Assembly: GCA_947488235.1 (NCBI GenBank)
Contig: CANLAQ010000025.1
Location: forward strand, 1 to 41,106
Origin: Flavobacteriales bacterium
GTDB lineage: Bacteria; Bacteroidota; Bacteroidia; Flavobacteriales_D; Crocinitomicaceae
Direction: 5' to 3'
Length of the DNA: 41,106 bases
Below the pieces are notes generated by a model that did not search any database, was not told the DNA's origin, and worked only from the letters and a program-made list of their open reading frames with translations. Numbering within the stretch: position 1 is the stretch's first letter; each line of letters opens with the position of its first letter. The position numbers were made by a program, and so were the translations under genes. Below are positions 8,120 to 17,177 of the stretch, one piece after another.

Positions 8120-10672
8120 ATGAAAAAAATTATTACACTACTATTAATGTCCATTACTGGTTTCGTTGGAGCTCAAAATTATCTTGGTTTTCAGCAGAGC
8201 AACTATTCAGGTGTGATGGGAACAACTGTTCAACCTGCTAGCTTTGTAGATGGTCGTTATAAATTTGATCTAAATATTGCGAGTTTAAATTTCAATTTAA
8301 CTCAAAATTTTGGGTCGTTCAATGCAAGTGCTATGCGCGATGCTCAAGGAAATGGCGGATTTTGGTGGGCAAAGTCTTTTGATTCTGTTCAAAGTAATAT
8401 TTGGCCCAATCCAGACTCCACTTTCATTGATCGTTTTGTAATTCGTAACTACAATCAAGATTCTAAGAAGACAATGGGTTTCTATAATAATGTAGAAATA
8501 GATTTGATGAATTTTGCTTTTCATATTTCACCTAAAATAGCCATCGGATTTATTGCAAAGGCAAGAACAATAACCAACATAGACAACTTAGACCCTAAAC
8601 TTGCAGTACTTGCTGAAAACGCAATGGATTATCAACCTTTATGGAATAAGGATTTCAATGAAAAGATATTCAATGTTAATCATCTTGCATGGACGGAATA
8701 TGGATTTAATTATGGTCAAGTCATCAAGGATGATGGCGAACATTTTCTTAAAGTAGGTGGGACCATTAAATATCTTGCAGGATTTACAGCTGCTTACTTT
8801 TATACTAATAATTTCAACTACAATATAAAAAATAAGGACACCTCCTATAGTTTAACAGGCGACTTTAACTACGGTTATTCAAATAACTTAGACAAACTTA
8901 CCTCGCCAAACGCACAATTAAATGGAACCAATTGGCAGGAATACGCTAAAAAGTCCTCGTCTTTTGGAATGGGGATTGATCTTGGTGCTGTTTATGAATG
9001 GCGCGAGAATTATAAAGATTACAAATATGATATGGATGGTGAAACGAATATTTGGGCCAGAAATAAAAATAAATATAAACTTCGCGTTGGTGCTTCCTTA
9101 TTAGATCTTGGAGGAATGAGATTTATAAAAGGAGGGTTGAGCCGCAATTTCAGTGTTAATTCAACGAGCGAATTTGACATGACCTCTTTTGAAGGAGCTT
9201 CAAGTTTCCTAGGATTTGATCAGACAATTGATAGCTTAATCAATCAACCTAATGATAATAGCTGGACAGCAAGTCAAGATACGGCAAGTTATTTTACCAT
9301 GAGAACGCCATCGGCCTTAAGTTTTCAAGTTGATTACCATATTTGGAAAGGCTTTTATGTGAATGCAACCAGCATGCTGAACTTAATTTCAAGAGGCAAG
9401 GATACTAAAGTTAAAGTGCCTAATCAATTCTCTATTACACCTAGTTTCGATGTTGCCGGTTTTGGATTATATCTTCCTTTATCTGTCAATACCTACTCAG
9501 GATTTAAAGCTGGTATTGCTACTAGATTAGGTCCACTCACCTTAGGTGTAACTGATTTTAGATTGCTTTTTGCAAGAGGACAAATTAGAGGTCCTGAGTT
9601 TTTTGCAGGAATTCGCTTACCAATTCTATATACAAAAGTTAAGGATAAAGACTTAGATAAAGTTTCTGATAAAGTAGACGAATGTAAGGAAGTCCCTGGG
9701 ATTTGGTCCTTTAAAGGATGCCCAGATACAGATTTAGATGGAATTCCTGACAGTAAAGATGATTGCATCACGGTTGCTGGAATTGCTGAATTTAATGGTT
9801 GTCCGGATACAGACGGCGATAAAATTATGGATCAAAACGATGACTGTCCAACAGTTGCAGGTTTACCTAAGTTCAAAGGTTGTCCAGATACAGATGGCGA
9901 TGATATCATGGATAAAGAAGATGATTGTCCTACCATTGCTGGTGTTGCCTACTTGAAAGGATGTCCAGATAAAGATCATGATAGTATCACTGATGCTGAT
10001 GATTTATGTCCGGATAACTTTGGACCTAGAAAAAACAATGGTTGTCCTGATACAGATGCTGATGGTATTTTTGATTACTTAGACGATTGTCCAACAATTT
10101 CTGGACCTATTGAAAATAAAGGATGCCCTTGGCCAGATACTGATGGAGATGGAATATTAGATAAAGATGATGATTGTCCATTATTGGCTGGTCCTTTAGC
10201 AAACAAAGGTTGTCCATACAAAGACAGTGACGGTGATGGCTTGTTAGACAAGGATGATGATTGTCCTAACACTGTTGGTCCGATATCCAATAAAGGTTGT
10301 CCAGTGATTGAAAAAGAAGTAGAGGAAGTATTGAATACTGCTTTTGATGCATTAGAATTCTCTTTTGGTAAAGATGTTATTCTTCCTGTTTCCTTCCCTT
10401 CTTTAGAAGAGTTGGCGCAAGTATTAACTAAGAAATCAACATGGAAACTTCAAATTTCTGGTCATACAGATAATGTAGGTGATGATCAAGCAAATCTTAT
10501 TCTTTCTAAGAAAAGAGCTGAATCGCTTAAAAATTATTTGATTGGAAAAGGAATTGATGGAAACCGATTGATCACGGAGTACTTCGGTGAAACAAAACCT
10601 ATTGCGGATAACACAACAGACCAAGGTCGTCAGAAAAATAGACGCGTTGAAATGAAGATTGTGTTTGATTAA
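8120..10672 (+). CDS. DUF5723 / thrombospondin type-3 repeat / OmpA-domain outer-membrane protein
   Basis: The 850-residue protein has a signal peptide (residues 1-18, cut after GAQ). An N-terminal region of about 480 residues resembles the Bacteroidota DUF5723 barrel. Eight calcium-binding thrombospondin type-3-like repeats of 27-29 residues follow (about 510-735; core DxDxDGxxDxxDDCP...GCP). The C-terminal OmpA peptidoglycan-binding domain (about 740-850) includes ISGHTDNVGDDQANLILSKK and the final GRQKNRRVEM. The first repeat is degenerate, reading DECKEV in place of DDCP. The protein probably links the outer membrane to peptidoglycan. It follows the 720-residue gene by 2 nt. The coding repeats give imperfect DNA repeats at about 9640-10310. 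Confidence 0.85.
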   Translation: MKKIITLLLMSITGFVGAQNYLGFQQSNYSGVMGTTVQPASFVDGRYKFDLNIASLNFNLTQNFGSFNASAMRDAQGNGGFWWAKSFDSVQSNIWPNPDSTFIDRFVIRNYNQDSKKTMGFYNNVEIDLMNFAFHISPKIAIGFIAKARTITNIDNLDPKLAVLAENAMDYQPLWNKDFNEKIFNVNHLAWTEYGFNYGQVIKDDGEHFLKVGGTIKYLAGFTAAYFYTNNFNYNIKNKDTSYSLTGDFNYGYSNNLDKLTSPNAQLNGTNWQEYAKKSSSFGMGIDLGAVYEWRENYKDYKYDMDGETNIWARNKNKYKLRVGASLLDLGGMRFIKGGLSRNFSVNSTSEFDMTSFEGASSFLGFDQTIDSLINQPNDNSWTASQDTASYFTMRTPSALSFQVDYHIWKGFYVNATSMLNLISRGKDTKVKVPNQFSITPSFDVAGFGLYLPLSVNTYSGFKAGIATRLGPLTLGVTDFRLLFARGQIRGPEFFAGIRLPILYTKVKDKDLDKVSDKVDECKEVPGIWSFKGCPDTDLDGIPDSKDDCITVAGIAEFNGCPDTDGDKIMDQNDDCPTVAGLPKFKGCPDTDGDDIMDKEDDCPTIAGVAYLKGCPDKDHDSITDADDLCPDNFGPRKNNGCPDTDADGIFDYLDDCPTISGPIENKGCPWPDTDGDGILDKDDDCPLLAGPLANKGCPYKDSDGDGLLDKDDDCPNTVGPISNKGCPVIEKEVEEVLNTAFDALEFSFGKDVILPVSFPSLEELAQVLTKKSTWKLQISGHTDNVGDDQANLILSKKRAESLKNYLIGKGIDGNRLITEYFGETKPIADNTTDQGRQKNRRVEMKIVFD

Positions 10673-10687
10673 TCAAGCACAATCTTT
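10654..10687 (+). terminator. Near-perfect inverted repeat over the OmpA stop codon
   Basis: A 34-bp inverted repeat spans the stop codon of the OmpA gene. Its arms AAGATTGTGTTTGATT and AATCAAGCACAATCTT pair throughout apart from a G-T wobble. It is followed only by TCTAATG, so the U tract is weak. It probably ends or attenuates the upstream transcript or protects its 3' end. Confidence 0.5.
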
Positions 10688-10690
10688 CTA

Positions 10691-10770
10691 ATGTTAATTA
10701 ATTAACATATTAAATTAACACTACCTTAATATTGAATTAATCGTACGATTACTTGCTTGCTCTTACTTTG
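10691..10770 (+). promoter_or_regulatory. Regulated promoter of the TonB receptor with 11-bp phased TTAA boxes
   Basis: The region holds a perfect 18-bp palindrome ATGTTAATTAATTAACAT (10691-10708). Three boxes follow at exact 11-bp spacing: TTAACA at 10715, TTAATA at 10726 and TTAATC at 10737. A 12-bp palindrome AATCGTACGATT lies at 10739-10750, and a -7-like element TTACTTTG at 10763-10770 (one mismatch to TAnnTTTG). The last box begins 26 nt before the -7 element. PhoB/OmpR-family regulators bind tandem repeats with this period, and one is encoded at 16488. The TTAATCGTA of the last box recurs at 10778-10786. Confidence 0.5.
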
Positions 10771-10791
10771 CAAATGATTAATCGTATGACC

Positions 10792-13725
10792 ATGAAGTAT
10801 TTGCTAACTGTTTTCTCCGTATTTTTTATTTTACTACTTAGCGCTCAAAAAGGGTCCATATCAGGCAAATTACTCGACGCAAATAACAATGAAGGTATCT
10901 TCAATGCTAAAATTTCTATTAAAAGCATTGCTAAAGGTGTGATATCCGATCAAGAAGGTAAATTTTCGTTTAATGATTTAGCGCCAGGTGTATACACTAT
11001 TGAAATCAAAGCAACTACCTACAACAATAAGATTATAACAGACATAGCAGTAGTTTCAGGAAAAGACTATTATTTTGAGACGACATTGGAATCCGTAGTT
11101 ACCGAATATGGTACCATAACCAAAGTGCACACGATCAAAAGAGATACAGATTTAGGATTACTGCAAGCCCAAAAAGCAAGTTTAGTAGTTTTGGATGGTA
11201 CTACTCAAGAACAACTTAAAAGAACTCCAGATAAAACTGTAGGTGATGCTCTTAAAAGAATTAGTGGCGCGAGTATTCAAGACAACAAGTTCGCAGTAAT
11301 TAGAGGATTGAACGATCGTTATAATGCTGCATATTTGAATGGATCACCACTTCCAAGTTCAGAAGGTGACAGAAAAGCATTCGCATTTGATATTTTCCCG
11401 GTAAACATGTTAGACAATCTTACGATTGTAAAGACAGCATCGCCTGATATGCCAGCAGAATTTGCAGGAGGAATCATCCAGGTGAAAACAAAGGATATTC
11501 CAACCGAGAACTTTCAATCTATCTCCTTTGGTGGAGGTTTCAATACTATTACTACTTTTCAAAATCAAGTTAAAGGTCAAACGGGAAAACTAGATTGGTT
11601 AGGAATAGACGACGGTTCAAGAGCCATGCCTAGTTCAATACCAAGTTCAAAAGACTTCCCCGTATCGATGAATGATCAAGCTGCTTTAGCAAAAACATTC
11701 AATTTTGATTGGAACTTAAAACAAGCGAAATTTAGTCCAAATGCTTCCATACAATATGCAGCAGGTTTTAAAAAAATATTGAAAAATGAAAGTGAATTTG
11801 GTTTTATTGGTTCTGTTAGTTACAACAAAACCAATAACTTTAATGAAACCGTTAGAAGATCTTACACAGACAATACTGCTGGTGGAACCGCTTCGTCACA
11901 AATGGAAGCTGATTTTTTAGATAAGGTGTATTCTACTCAAATATTAGCTGGTTCGATGGCAAATTTCGCTCTAAAAATTAATCCAACAAATTCTATACAT
12001 TTTAAAAATCTTTATAGCATCAATTCTGATAATAGAGTAATCTCTCGTTCTGGAGCCAAAGATCCTTTAGAAGTTAATCCTACGCTTATTAAAAGTAACG
12101 CTACCTGGTTTACTTCAAATAACATTTATTCTGGCCAATTAGGAGGGAATCACAGTTATAAAGAGAACAAATTAAAACTTGATTGGGTAGCTGCACTTTC
12201 AACTATATCTAGGACCATTCCGAATTTAAAGCGATCTATTTATACAAGATCAACAACTTTTAATGACCCTTCCAATCCAATGGCTGAAGATACCATGTAT
12301 GTAGCCAACATTGCGCAATCTAATGTAGGTCCTGACTATGGTGGAAGTATGTTTTTCTCAACGAATAAAGAACAAATTTATAGTGGAAAAGTAAATCTTG
12401 CTTATCAAATAAAAGAGAAGAAAGGTTGGAGAACAGAAATGAAAGTTGGTGCTATGTACCAATACCGAAATAGAGATTTTGTAGCAAGACAGTTTGGTTA
12501 TACTAAATATGGCGCCGTAGGAGGAAGTGTTAATTTTGATGAAAATCTTCTTTTTTTACCTGTAGAAACTATTTTTTCACCGGAACATATGGGCTTAATG
12601 AGCCCAGGAGTAGGTGGATTTAAATTAACTGAAGGAACAAAAGCTTCTGATAGTTATAGCGCTAACTCCAACTTAAACGCAGGATATATATCTTCCCTGC
12701 ATTCACACAAGAAATTTAAGTTGCTTTATGGAATCAGAATAGAGGATTTTACCCAAAATTTGACCTCAACTAAAGCAGATAAAAGTGAATTGAATGTTAA
12801 GCTACACAATTTAGATGTATTACCGTCATTCAATATGATCTACAGCCCTTCTAATAAAGTAAATGTTCGCTTGAGTGGTTCACAAACACTAAACAGACCT
12901 GAATACAGAGAATTAGCTCCATTTGCATTTTACGACTTTAATACACAATTCGTGCTTTCTGGAAATGATAGTTTGCAAAGAGCTAAGATCACTAACCTTG
13001 ATTTGCGCTACGAAGTATATCCCGCAAGTGGTCAATTGTTGTCTGCAACTGTATTTTATAAGTTTTTCGAAAATCCAATTGAACAAATTGCTCGTGCTGA
13101 TGTAATGAATGAAATTTCTTACAAGAATGTACCAACAGCAACTAACTTTGGTCTAGAATTAGAATTTAAAGGAACCATTGGTTCTTTCTTTAGAGCTGAT
13201 TCTTCTTCACTTTGGAATAATTTAAGCCTTTTTGCTAATCTTGGTATTGTTAGATCTATTGTGGATGTATCTCAAAATATCGGAACTCCATATGAAACAA
13301 GACCATTGCAAGGACAATCTCCTTATATAATTAACGCCGGACTTAATTACAAGACAGACAATAATTATTCCTTCAGTATGAATTTAAATCGTGTTGGACC
13401 TAGAATTTATATTTTAGGAAGTGTGCTTCAACCAGATATCTGGGAAAAGAGTCGTACTTTCTTAGACTTTCAAGTTGCAAAAACAATGGTGAAAGATCGC
13501 TTAGAACTTAAAATCAATGTTCAGAATATCTTGGCTCAAAATTTAGTTTTCTACCAAAACAAATATGGACAATCTACAGAAAGAAATATTTTTTCTAAAT
13601 TAAGTAACATCACTTTCTTGGGTGATGCAAATGGTGAAAACAGCTTTGACGCTGCAATAGACGACTTAGTGTGGTCTACCAAATTCGGAAGAACAATATC
13701 CTTCGTTCTTACCTACAAATTCTAA
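10792..13725 (+). CDS. TonB-dependent receptor with carboxypeptidase-regulatory-like domain
   Basis: The protein (977 residues from this start) has a signal peptide MKYLLTVFSVFFILLLSAQ. A CarboxypepD_reg-like beta sandwich follows at about 20-95 (GSISGKLLDANNNEGIFNAK). The TonB plug is next, at about 115-230 (TVGDALKRISGASIQDNKFAVIRG, a typical plug sequence, and NGSPLPSSEG), then a large 22-strand-type barrel ending in aromatic TYKF. It imports a ligand across the outer membrane using TonB energy. In-frame ATGs also occur at 10774 and 10786 and a TTG at 10753; I choose 10792 because it gives a standard signal peptide and leaves a short leader after the -7 element. No SusD partner follows; instead a T9SS-secreted beta-helix protein does. 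The ligand is unknown. Confidence 0.88.
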   Translation: MKYLLTVFSVFFILLLSAQKGSISGKLLDANNNEGIFNAKISIKSIAKGVISDQEGKFSFNDLAPGVYTIEIKATTYNNKIITDIAVVSGKDYYFETTLESVVTEYGTITKVHTIKRDTDLGLLQAQKASLVVLDGTTQEQLKRTPDKTVGDALKRISGASIQDNKFAVIRGLNDRYNAAYLNGSPLPSSEGDRKAFAFDIFPVNMLDNLTIVKTASPDMPAEFAGGIIQVKTKDIPTENFQSISFGGGFNTITTFQNQVKGQTGKLDWLGIDDGSRAMPSSIPSSKDFPVSMNDQAALAKTFNFDWNLKQAKFSPNASIQYAAGFKKILKNESEFGFIGSVSYNKTNNFNETVRRSYTDNTAGGTASSQMEADFLDKVYSTQILAGSMANFALKINPTNSIHFKNLYSINSDNRVISRSGAKDPLEVNPTLIKSNATWFTSNNIYSGQLGGNHSYKENKLKLDWVAALSTISRTIPNLKRSIYTRSTTFNDPSNPMAEDTMYVANIAQSNVGPDYGGSMFFSTNKEQIYSGKVNLAYQIKEKKGWRTEMKVGAMYQYRNRDFVARQFGYTKYGAVGGSVNFDENLLFLPVETIFSPEHMGLMSPGVGGFKLTEGTKASDSYSANSNLNAGYISSLHSHKKFKLLYGIRIEDFTQNLTSTKADKSELNVKLHNLDVLPSFNMIYSPSNKVNVRLSGSQTLNRPEYRELAPFAFYDFNTQFVLSGNDSLQRAKITNLDLRYEVYPASGQLLSATVFYKFFENPIEQIARADVMNEISYKNVPTATNFGLELEFKGTIGSFFRADSSSLWNNLSLFANLGIVRSIVDVSQNIGTPYETRPLQGQSPYIINAGLNYKTDNNYSFSMNLNRVGPRIYILGSVLQPDIWEKSRTFLDFQVAKTMVKDRLELKINVQNILAQNLVFYQNKYGQSTERNIFSKLSNITFLGDANGENSFDAAIDDLVWSTKFGRTISFVLTYKF

Positions 13726-13735
13726 TTTGATAATG

Positions 13736-13781
13736 TTACGCAAATGTTACGCAAAATTCACTTTGCTTAACATTTGCGTAA
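13736..13781. promoter_or_regulatory. 20-bp-arm hairpin made of repeated TTACGCAAA units
   Basis: The arm TTACGCAAATGTTACGCAAA (13736-13755) faces TTTGCTTAACATTTGCGTAA (13762-13781) across a six-base loop, with one mismatch in 20 pairs. The 5' arm is itself an 11-bp direct repeat of TTACGCAAA (13736 and 13747). A third direct copy lies at 13818-13826. There is no U tract after the hairpin. It may act as a binding-site cluster, a 3' end of the TonB mRNA, or both. Confidence 0.5.
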
Positions 13782-13844
13782 TCTAAACTTAAGTGTAACA
13801 TATTCTTAAGTTAACTTTTACGCAAATTGATTGCCCGAATTTTG
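13767..13844 (+). promoter_or_regulatory. Regulated promoter of the T9SS beta-helix gene with 11-bp phased boxes
   Basis: Boxes fall on an 11-bp grid: TTAACA at 13767, GTAATC at 13778, TTAAGT at 13789, a weak ATATTC at 13800 and TTAACT at 13811. The -7-like element GAATTTTG lies at 13837-13844. The last box starts 26 nt before it, the same distance as at the TonB promoter. An inverted repeat AACTTAAG/CTTAAGTT (13786-13793 and 13805-13812) overlaps the boxes. Control by a PhoB-like regulator is inferred. Confidence 0.5.
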
Positions 13845-13868
13845 CTGTAACTAAAAAAGATAATTATT

Positions 13869-16430
13869 ATGAAAAAAATGTATGCAATTGTTGCTATGGC
13901 GCTCTTCGGAAGCCTAGCCTATGGACAAAGTTTCTTTGTTCCAACTTCTTATCGTGGTGCCTTAGCTCCAGCTCCTACTGCGCAGTGGACTGACAACTGG
14001 GTTAATTGGGATCCACAGAATACGAGTTATGGTACTTCTACTGTGAATGTTACCACTTCGATTACTACAAGTACTACTTGGTCTTCGAATAATGTTTACT
14101 TATTGCAAGGACAAATTTATGTGAAAAATGGTGCTATCTTAACTATTCAGCCAGGAACTGTAATCATGGGTGATAAAGCAACCGTAGGTTCTGGTTTATT
14201 TATTTGTCAAGGTTCAAAAATTTTCGCCAACGGTACTGCAAGTGCACCAATTGTTTTTACTTCTAACCAACCAGCAGGACAAAGAGCTGCAGGAGATTGG
14301 GGTGGGTTAATAATAATGGGTAAAGCAACTACAAATGCTGCAGGTGGAATAGGAAACATTGAAGGATTAACATCTTCTCCAGATACTCAGTATGGTGGTG
14401 GAGCAAATCCTGATAATAATGACAATTCTGGTTCCCTTAAATATGTGAGAATTGAATTCCCTGGATATGTTTACCAACCCAATAAAGAAATCAACGGAAT
14501 TACTTTCGGAGCAGTTGGAAAATCTACTACTGTTGATTATGTACAAGTTTCTTTCTGTAATGATGATGCTTTTGAATGGTTCGGTGGAAATGTAAATTGT
14601 CGTCACCTGGTATCTTACAGAAACTTAGACGATGATTTTGATACGGATAATGGTTACAGCGGAAATGTACAGTTTTGTATTGGTGTAAGAGATCCAAACA
14701 TTGCAGATGCTCCAATAGTTTCTACCTCAGAAGGATTTGAATCTGATAACGACCCTACAGGATCAGCTGCAACCCCACAAACAAGCGCTCAATTCTCCAA
14801 TGTAACTTGGATTGGACCGCTAAGAGGAAATGTAGGAGCTGTTGTTGCCGCTGGATATAGAAGAGGGGCAAGAATTAGAAGAAATTCTGCATTAAAAATC
14901 TATAACAGCATCTTTATGGATGGTCCTAGAGGTATTCATATTGATGGATCAGCATGTGAAGCTAATGCTACGGCTGGAACATCACTTACAGTAGTTAACA
15001 ATGCATTGAAATTCAAAAACAATCTTGTAGCAGGATACCTTCCAACGAAATCTGTTGAAGTGAATTCTGGAAGTTCTTTCAATATCATTAACTGGTTTGG
15101 ATTAAATGCGAATGATTCTCTTGCAAGTTCTTCTAACATTTTAGTGAACCCTTACGGAACTAACTTTTTAAATCCTGACCTAAGACCAATCACTGGTTCT
15201 AATGCTTTAAGCAATATGTCATTTGTTGATTTAGGATTAAATAACATGTTGATTGGAGCGCCAAGTGCAACTGCAAGTGTTAATTATTGTGTTGGTGCAA
15301 CTGCAACTGCTTTAACTGCAACTGCAAATAATGATTGTACTTTATTATGGTATGTTTCTGCTACTGGTGGAACAAGTATCCCAACTCCTACTCCAAATAC
15401 TTCGGTAGCTGGAACAGCAGTATACTATGTAAGTCAAATCAATGCTGATGGTTATGAAGGTGCAAGAACAATGGTTACTGTAACGGTAAATGCATTACCT
15501 GCAACACCAACTGTTACTGCAAATGGTTCAACAACTTTTTGTACAGGTGGTTCAGTTGACTTAAGTTCATCAGAAGCTGCTGGAAACCTTTGGTCAAATG
15601 GTAATCCAACACAAACTATTACTGTAAGTAATTCTGGATCTTACTCCGTAACATTTACAGATGTTAACGGATGTAGTGCTACTTCAAATGCAATTAGTGT
15701 AAATGTTAGTAATGCACCAGCACCAACTATCAATGCATCAGCAACGATTGCATGTAATGGAGATACTGTGGTATTGACAGCATCTACTTCTGATTCTTAT
15801 GCATGGTCAACTGGTGAAACAACACAAGTTATCTTCGTTACCAATTCTGCATCTATCATCGTAAATACTATGAATGCTAACGCTTGTGATGGAGTTGGTT
15901 CTTCTGCACCTATCGTAATCACTTTTAACGCTAGTCCAACAGCAGGAGGTTCATTTACTCTAAGTGGAAATGTTGCAAGTTTCGTAAATACTTCAACTGG
16001 AGCAACTAGTTACTCTTGGGATTTCGGTGATCAAACCAACTCATCTGCAGCTGCTCCTTTGCATGCTTATGCAGCTAATGGATCTTACACAGTTGTGTTA
16101 ACCGCAATCAATGGAAATTGTACAAGTACAGAAACATATACCATTAACATTGCAGTTGCTTTGAATGAGTTAGTAGGAATTGAAGGATTGAATATCTACC
16201 CTAACCCTGCAAAGGATCTTTTAAATATTGATTTTACAAATACTACAGATCAAAATTTAGAACTTCAAATTGTAGATCAATTCGGTAGAGTTATCTTAAC
16301 TAACAATGACAACAACTTGGGTGTTATGCATCAAGAGATTAGCTTAGCAAATTTCTTAAGCGGTGTTTACTACTTAAGATTAAATTCTAATTCCTCAACT
16401 CGTATTGAGAAAATAGTAATTACTAAATAA
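13869..16430 (+). CDS. Large secreted beta-helix protein with PKD and T9SS sorting domain
   Basis: The 853-residue protein has a signal peptide (MKKMYAIVAMALFGSLAYGQ). A parallel-beta-helix-like region of about 400 residues follows (LTIQPGTVIMGDKATVGSGL, GDWGGLIIMGKA), a type often found in Bacteroidota beside TonB receptors and sometimes misnamed multidrug transporter. Two or three Ig-like segments with paired cysteines come next (about 475-690), then a PKD domain (about 700-765; YSWDFGDQ). The C-terminal type A T9SS sorting domain (about 778-853) begins LNIYPNPAKDLLNIDF and ends RIEKIVITK. It should be exported by Sec and placed on the cell surface by T9SS. Its promoter shares boxes and spacing with the TonB promoter, so the two probably act together in capture and uptake of one ligand. 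Confidence 0.85.
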   Translation: MKKMYAIVAMALFGSLAYGQSFFVPTSYRGALAPAPTAQWTDNWVNWDPQNTSYGTSTVNVTTSITTSTTWSSNNVYLLQGQIYVKNGAILTIQPGTVIMGDKATVGSGLFICQGSKIFANGTASAPIVFTSNQPAGQRAAGDWGGLIIMGKATTNAAGGIGNIEGLTSSPDTQYGGGANPDNNDNSGSLKYVRIEFPGYVYQPNKEINGITFGAVGKSTTVDYVQVSFCNDDAFEWFGGNVNCRHLVSYRNLDDDFDTDNGYSGNVQFCIGVRDPNIADAPIVSTSEGFESDNDPTGSAATPQTSAQFSNVTWIGPLRGNVGAVVAAGYRRGARIRRNSALKIYNSIFMDGPRGIHIDGSACEANATAGTSLTVVNNALKFKNNLVAGYLPTKSVEVNSGSSFNIINWFGLNANDSLASSSNILVNPYGTNFLNPDLRPITGSNALSNMSFVDLGLNNMLIGAPSATASVNYCVGATATALTATANNDCTLLWYVSATGGTSIPTPTPNTSVAGTAVYYVSQINADGYEGARTMVTVTVNALPATPTVTANGSTTFCTGGSVDLSSSEAAGNLWSNGNPTQTITVSNSGSYSVTFTDVNGCSATSNAISVNVSNAPAPTINASATIACNGDTVVLTASTSDSYAWSTGETTQVIFVTNSASIIVNTMNANACDGVGSSAPIVITFNASPTAGGSFTLSGNVASFVNTSTGATSYSWDFGDQTNSSAAAPLHAYAANGSYTVVLTAINGNCTSTETYTINIAVALNELVGIEGLNIYPNPAKDLLNIDFTNTTDQNLELQIVDQFGRVILTNNDNNLGVMHQEISLANFLSGVYYLRLNSNSSTRIEKIVITK

Positions 16431-16448
16431 GATTACAACAATAAATTT

Positions 16449-16475
16449 AAAGGGCTACTTCGGTAGCCCTTTTTT
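16449..16475 (+). terminator. Rho-independent terminator with UUCG tetraloop
   Basis: The stem AAAGGGCTAC / GTAGCCCTTT closes a C(TTCG)G tetraloop and runs into six T residues. It ends the T9SS gene transcript 13 nt before the response-regulator start, so the two-component genes need readthrough or their own promoter. Confidence 0.92.
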
Positions 16476-16487
16476 AATATAAGACAA

Positions 16488-17177
16488 ATGGATAATTTAA
16501 AAGGGCATACTATTTTACTAGTTGACGATGAACCAGATATCTTAGAATTTTTATCCTATAATTTAAAAAAGGAAGGATTCAAAGTATTTTCGGCGAATAA
16601 CGGAGAGGAGGGAGTGAAAATGGTACAACAACTTAGTCCATCGCTTATATTAATGGATGTCATGATGCCTAAAATGGATGGTATTGAGGCTTGTCAGATT
16701 ATTAGAAAAGATTTAAATATTACACAACCCATCATTGCCTTTTTAACTTCCAGAGCTGAAGATTACGCTCAAATTGCTGGATTCGAAGCGGGTGCTGACG
16801 ATTATATCACCAAGCCAATTCGACCAAGATTATTGATTAGTAAAATCGAATCACTTCTTCGTCGTATTGATCAATCGAAAAAAACAGAGGGTACAACAAG
16901 TAAAAACAAACTTGTTATAGATCGCGAGAAATTCATGATTCATTTGAATGATGAAGAAATTTTATTGCCTAAAAAAGAATTCGAACTTCTCGAATTACTT
17001 GCTAGTAGACCAGGAAAAGTTTACAACAGAGACCAAATATTATCAATTGTTTGGGGAAATGATACCGTAGTTGGAGAAAGAACAATTGATGTTCATATCA
17101 GAAAATTACGAGAAAAGCTTGGAGATGATTATATTCGCACTGTGAAAGGTGTTGGATATACCTTCAATATTATGTGA
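16488..17177 (+). CDS. PhoB/OmpR-family response regulator
   Basis: The 229-residue protein has a receiver domain (residues 5-120) with the acidic pair D13/D14, phosphoacceptor D57 (LILMDVMMP), T87 and K109 (YITKP). A winged-helix DNA-binding domain follows at about 132-228 (LPKKEFELLELLASRPGKVY, GERTIDVHIRKLREKLG, VKGVGYTF). All catalytic positions are intact, so it should be activated by phosphorylation and bind tandem direct repeats. Its stop overlaps the kinase start by 4 nt (GTGA). It is the obvious candidate to bind the 11-bp phased boxes before the TonB and T9SS genes. Assignment to PhoB rather than another OmpR-type regulator is inference from the partner's topology. Confidence 0.9.
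   Translation: MDNLKGHTILLVDDEPDILEFLSYNLKKEGFKVFSANNGEEGVKMVQQLSPSLILMDVMMPKMDGIEACQIIRKDLNITQPIIAFLTSRAEDYAQIAGFEAGADDYITKPIRPRLLISKIESLLRRIDQSKKTEGTTSKNKLVIDREKFMIHLNDEEILLPKKEFELLELLASRPGKVYNRDQILSIVWGNDTVVGERTIDVHIRKLREKLGDDYIRTVKGVGYTFNIM

Noticed and set aside
9493..9771. Open frame of 92 codons on the minus strand inside the OmpA gene
   Set aside because: It lies opposite a strongly supported coding sequence, has no recognisable domain, and reflects the repeat structure.
9640..10310. Regular DNA repeats that could be read as a CRISPR-like or satellite array
   Set aside because: They are in frame, vary at third positions and encode thrombospondin type-3 units of the OmpA protein.
13869..15250. 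Reading the beta-helix domain as a multidrug transporter
   Set aside because: There are no transmembrane helices; the protein has a signal peptide and T9SS sorting domain and must be secreted.
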